16,653 nucleotides of DNA, from contig DASCMO010000058.1 in assembly GCA_036010965.1 (NCBI GenBank), forward strand, positions 1 to 16,653, written 5' to 3'. Below are positions 14,388 through 16,653 of this stretch, piece after piece. A program made the translations under genes and the position numbers. Numbering within the stretch: the first letter of the stretch is position 1; every line of letters starts with the position of its first letter. The notes under the pieces are model-generated. The model saw only the letters and a program-made list of their open reading frames with translations, did no database searches and was not told the DNA's origin. The stretch comes from GCA-2686265 sp036010965. Lineage in GTDB: Bacteria; Planctomycetota; UBA1135; GCA-002686595.

Positions 14388-16448
14388 GAAGGAGGTGCCA
14401 GCGTTGCACTCGTCCGGCACGCCGTCCCCGTCGTTGTCCGCGCTCGTCCCGTTCAACAGGTCCAGATCGTCGGGGACGCCGTTGTCGTTGCAGTCCTTGG
14501 CGTGCGAGACGTACAGCAGCACGTTGTACTGCTGGTCCGGCGTGGCCGGGTCGTCCGTCAAGGTCTGGTAGATCCCGTCATCGTTCACGTCGTAGATCAC
14601 GCTGGCCGAGACCACGAGCCCGCCAAGGGTCTCCGAGGAGTCCTCGGGCAGGGTGCCGGGGTCGGCGGTGTTGTGCGCGCTCTGGTTGATGTTGCCCGAG
14701 AAGGCCGTGCCCGAGTCGATCGAGTTGCTGTCGGCGATCGTCATGTACCGCAACTGGTAGTCCGTGTCGGAGTTCTGGCCGTGGAACTCGTCGCCCGTGC
14801 GGAAGATGAGCTCCAGCTTGTAGCTGAAGTTCGCCCGGTCATAGACCGCGCGCACGAGGCCGATAGCCATGCCGTCACCGAACACCTCGAGAGGGCTCAG
14901 GAAGTAGATGTTGCCGACCGAGTCCAGCATGGGCGCGGTGAGCGACGGGCCCACGGGCGCGCCGCCGGTCAGGGTACCCATGTCGATCAGCTGGCCTATA
15001 ACCGTCGCGCCACCGGCGTCGTACAGGGCCTTCCCTCCACCCGGGGAGCCGGGGCTGACCTCGGTGTAGGCAGCCACGGTCCAGGTCATCGCACCCCCGG
15101 GCGCCACGCGTGCCACGGCGATGAAGTTGTTGCCCTGGTCGGGGTTGTCGAACTGGGGGTGAAGGGCCACCGCGGCGGCGATCAGGTTGCCGCCCTGATC
15201 CACGCAGGTACCGACGAGGCCGTTCCCCCCGCGGTAGGAGACCTGGCTGAAGTAGTGTCCGAACACGAGCTGTCCGGTCCCGAGGCTGTTGGTGGCCCAG
15301 CCGTCGTCGTTGTCAGTCACCACCGACGGGAGCTGGGCATTGACCGTCCCCGAGGGGGCGCCGGAGGCGTTCAGGCCCCAGACGCACATGCGGTCGGTCG
15401 TGCCGCTGGTCTGTCCGAGGACCGCGCCCGTTCCGATCACGCTGCCGGGGAACTGTCCGTTGAAGTTGCCCTGGTAGTGGGAGACGAGGCCGCGCTGATC
15501 GGAGGCTCCGCCCAGGTGCAGGTTGGTCGAGGTGAGCGGGGCCGCGCTGCCATAGACGTACTGACCGCTGAAATTGCCGCCCATCAGAATCGGCGCGCCG
15601 CCGGTCAGGTTGCTGCCGATGATGGTTGGCGTCGTGTGCGTCGTGGAGGAGCCCACCAACAGCCAGTTCGTGGCGCCGGCGTCGCTGGCGCCGGCGTTGC
15701 TGATCAGGTTTGCCGCGCCCGGGTTGCGGCCGAGGGCGTCGAACTGGAAGTAGTTGTCGCCCAGGAGCTCGGTGTGACTCAGGCACGGGCCCGAGCCGAA
15801 CCCGTCGGCCCGGATGTGGGTCATGCCGTCGCTGTCGACTCCGCCCATGCCGAACTGGGAGAGGTTGCACGACCAGTCCGGGGAGTTGACGGCCGTCTCG
15901 ACGCGCGAGACGTACAGGCGCGAGGTGGCGTCCACGTCGTAGTTGACCACGCCCGTGACCACGTTGTTGAAGCTGAGGTTCGGGTTCAGAGGGTCGTCGC
16001 TCGAGTACTCGGCGAAGGTCACCGCAAACTGGTTGCCCACGGCCGTGGTGGTGTCGATCGAGGCGGTCGGCGGGTCCTGCACGTTCGTGTCGTCGTTCAC
16101 CCCGGCGCCCGCCACGTCCCAGAAGTCGTAGCTCCCGCGCGCGAAGGGCACGCCGACGCGCGTCTCGGTGCTGATCGCCTGGGCTGAGAGCTGGGCGCTG
16201 AAATAAGTCGGCGCCGGCAAGTAGGAGGCGCTGGCCTTCACCAGGGGAGCGATCCCATAGACGCGGCCCCAGGAGGAGCGGAACGCGCTCTGGTCCACGA
16301 CGTAGTCGTTGACCTGTTCGGCGGCGAGGTGCGGGTCCACCGGATCGCCGGGCAGGCCGTTCGAGTTGGATGTGGAGTCCTGCGCGGCGGCGGGCAAGCA
16401 GGGGATAGCGAGGATTGCCAGGGCGCTGGCCGAGAGGAGCAGTTTCAT
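13941..16448 (-). CDS. Large secreted protein with Ca-loop segment and shared C-terminal domain
   Basis: The ATG at 16448 gives 835 residues starting with a strong signal peptide (MKLLLSASALAILAIPCLPAAAQ). The open frame extends to 16607, but that extension is Pro/Arg-rich and unlike an exported N-terminus. Residues about 30-640 are rich in Gly, Asn, Thr and Asp with repeated beta-strand phrases (NYFQFDALG, GNFNGQFPG, GNIYFLSPLEVFG) and could form a propeller-like body. Residues about 652-685 hold two Asp-rich loops (DCNDNGVPDD, DNDGDGVPDEC) of the TSP3/dockerin-like calcium-binding type. Residues 688-835 are the shared C-terminal domain, from CFGDG to FFVP. No enzyme motif was recognised. 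It is likely a surface or extracellular protein. Confidence 0.83.
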   Translation of the reverse strand: MKLLLSASALAILAIPCLPAAAQDSTSNSNGLPGDPVDPHLAAEQVNDYVVDQSAFRSSWGRVYGIAPLVKASASYLPAPTYFSAQLSAQAISTETRVGVPFARGSYDFWDVAGAGVNDDTNVQDPPTASIDTTTAVGNQFAVTFAEYSSDDPLNPNLSFNNVVTGVVNYDVDATSRLYVSRVETAVNSPDWSCNLSQFGMGGVDSDGMTHIRADGFGSGPCLSHTELLGDNYFQFDALGRNPGAANLISNAGASDAGATNWLLVGSSTTHTTPTIIGSNLTGGAPILMGGNFSGQYVYGSAAPLTSTNLHLGGASDQRGLVSHYQGNFNGQFPGSVIGTGAVLGQTSGTTDRMCVWGLNASGAPSGTVNAQLPSVVTDNDDGWATNSLGTGQLVFGHYFSQVSYRGGNGLVGTCVDQGGNLIAAAVALHPQFDNPDQGNNFIAVARVAPGGAMTWTVAAYTEVSPGSPGGGKALYDAGGATVIGQLIDMGTLTGGAPVGPSLTAPMLDSVGNIYFLSPLEVFGDGMAIGLVRAVYDRANFSYKLELIFRTGDEFHGQNSDTDYQLRYMTIADSNSIDSGTAFSGNINQSAHNTADPGTLPEDSSETLGGLVVSASVIYDVNDDGIYQTLTDDPATPDQQYNVLLYVSHAKDCNDNGVPDDLDLLNGTSADNDGDGVPDECNAGTSFCFGDGSGASCPCGNFGGSQQGCGNSTGQGAFAFSTGSNSVVADDLGFDAFNMVPTQPALLFSGDNAVNGGAGVPFGDGLRCAGMNVKRLGVRAPDATGFAHWGPGLAASGAWNAGDTKHFQTWYRDPSASPCGNGFNLSHGISVFFVP
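14008..14047 (-). repeat. 40-nt inverted near-copy, left arm (inside C-terminal domain)
   Basis: On the minus strand this segment encodes AGDTKHFQTWYRDP of the C-terminal domain. It matches 16595-16634 on the plus strand at 35 of 40 positions without gaps (hand count), so the two lie in inverted orientation. Confidence 0.75.
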
Positions 16449-16587
16449 GGTGCGGACTCGGAAGGGGTGGGGAGGGGCGTGCGCTGGGGGAGCGAGGCTC
16501 GCGTCTCGTTGGCGCGAGCCGATCTTGGAGCATACCAGGGGCCACGACCGAGGCGACTCGAAACCCGTTCCGAGGCGCGCAGAGTAG

Positions 16588-16653
16588 TGCGACTCCGGAG
16601 ACACCAAACACTACCAGGGCTGGTACCGCGACCCAGGCGGGCCCGGCGGCGCG
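16588..16653 (+). pseudogene. Orphan fragment of a third copy of the C-terminal domain, cut by the window end
   Basis: Reading from 16588, the plus strand gives CDSGDTKHYQGWYRDPGG, which matches the AGDTKHFQTWYRDPSA block of the shared domain. A TAG stop sits in frame at 16585-16587, and none of the three plus frames upstream shows the earlier blocks of the domain (FGDGLRCAG, NAVNGG). This therefore looks like the tail of a domain detached from its gene, probably by recombination. In intact copies about 21 more residues follow WYRDP, so the remnant would end roughly 50-70 nt beyond the window. An alternative is an assembly join. Confidence 0.55.
16595..16634 (+). repeat. 40-nt inverted near-copy, right arm
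   Basis: This is the partner of the segment at 14008-14047, identical at 35 of 40 positions in inverted orientation (hand count). It contains the conserved CTGGTACCGCGACCC that encodes the WYRDP motif of the shared domain. Confidence 0.75.

Noticed and set aside
14502..16187. Long open frame on the plus strand opposite the large secreted protein
   Set aside because: Its Val/Arg/Gly-rich composition mirrors the antisense codons of the real gene, and it has no signal peptide or motif.
16449..16607. 53-residue N-terminal extension of the large secreted protein
   Set aside because: It would bury a textbook signal peptide behind a Pro/Arg-rich segment. It also overlaps the orphan domain fragment on the other strand.
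14008..16634. The 40-nt inverted pair as ends of an insertion sequence or transposon
   Set aside because: The arms are coding sequence of a shared protein domain, there is no transposase between them, and no target duplication was seen.

Overview
The window is a strongly GC-rich bacterial chromosome segment. It probably comes from a planctomycete (Planctomycetota), most likely one of the lineages whose secreted proteins end in a characteristic Cys/Gly-rich C-terminal domain. Supporting signs are two long secreted proteins that share that 148-residue domain, a TSP3/dockerin-like Ca-loop segment just before one copy, menaquinone synthesis by the futalosine route (mqnB, mqnD), a large MFS/spermidine-synthase-like/TPR protein, and mostly weak or absent Shine-Dalgarno sequences. 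No tRNA, rRNA, CRISPR array, transposase or phage gene was seen. The taxonomic statement is inference from protein style, not a search result.

Layout. (1) 2-970, plus strand: the 3' part of a radical SAM protein with a PEPEPEPE linker and a C-terminal beta-sandwich-like domain. (2) 1005-4452, minus strand: a three-gene run in the order Gly-rich lipoprotein, large membrane-anchored or secreted beta-sandwich protein, ECF-type sigma factor. (3) 4559-6521, minus strand: a tightly coupled operon mqnB-mqnD-DUF952 (overlaps of 4 and 8 nt). It ends in a strong intrinsic terminator that overlaps the last codons of the DUF952 gene. (4) 6621-10889, plus strand: a secreted M28 metallopeptidase with a PDZ domain, a lipoprotein that joins a dual-specificity-type phosphatase to a class II (c'-type) cytochrome-like domain, and a secreted protein with the shared C-terminal domain. 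(5) 10995-16448, minus strand: the MFS/spermidine-synthase-like/TPR protein and a second, larger secreted protein with the shared C-terminal domain. (6) 16588-16653, plus strand: an orphan piece of a third copy of that domain, with an in-frame stop just before it, running off the window.

How the genes relate. mqnB and mqnD catalyse two steps of menaquinone synthesis (futalosine hydrolysis, and formation of 1,4-dihydroxy-6-naphthoate). Most of the remaining genes are envelope or exported products: two lipoproteins, two CTD-bearing secreted proteins, a peptidase and a beta-sandwich protein. The sigma factor beside the beta-sandwich protein may control part of this envelope set, but nothing in the sequence proves it. 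The points most worth following up are the phosphatase-cytochrome fusion, the shared CTD with its orphan inverted fragment, and the sigma/lipoprotein/beta-sandwich cluster. All intergenic gaps are shorter than 300 nt.
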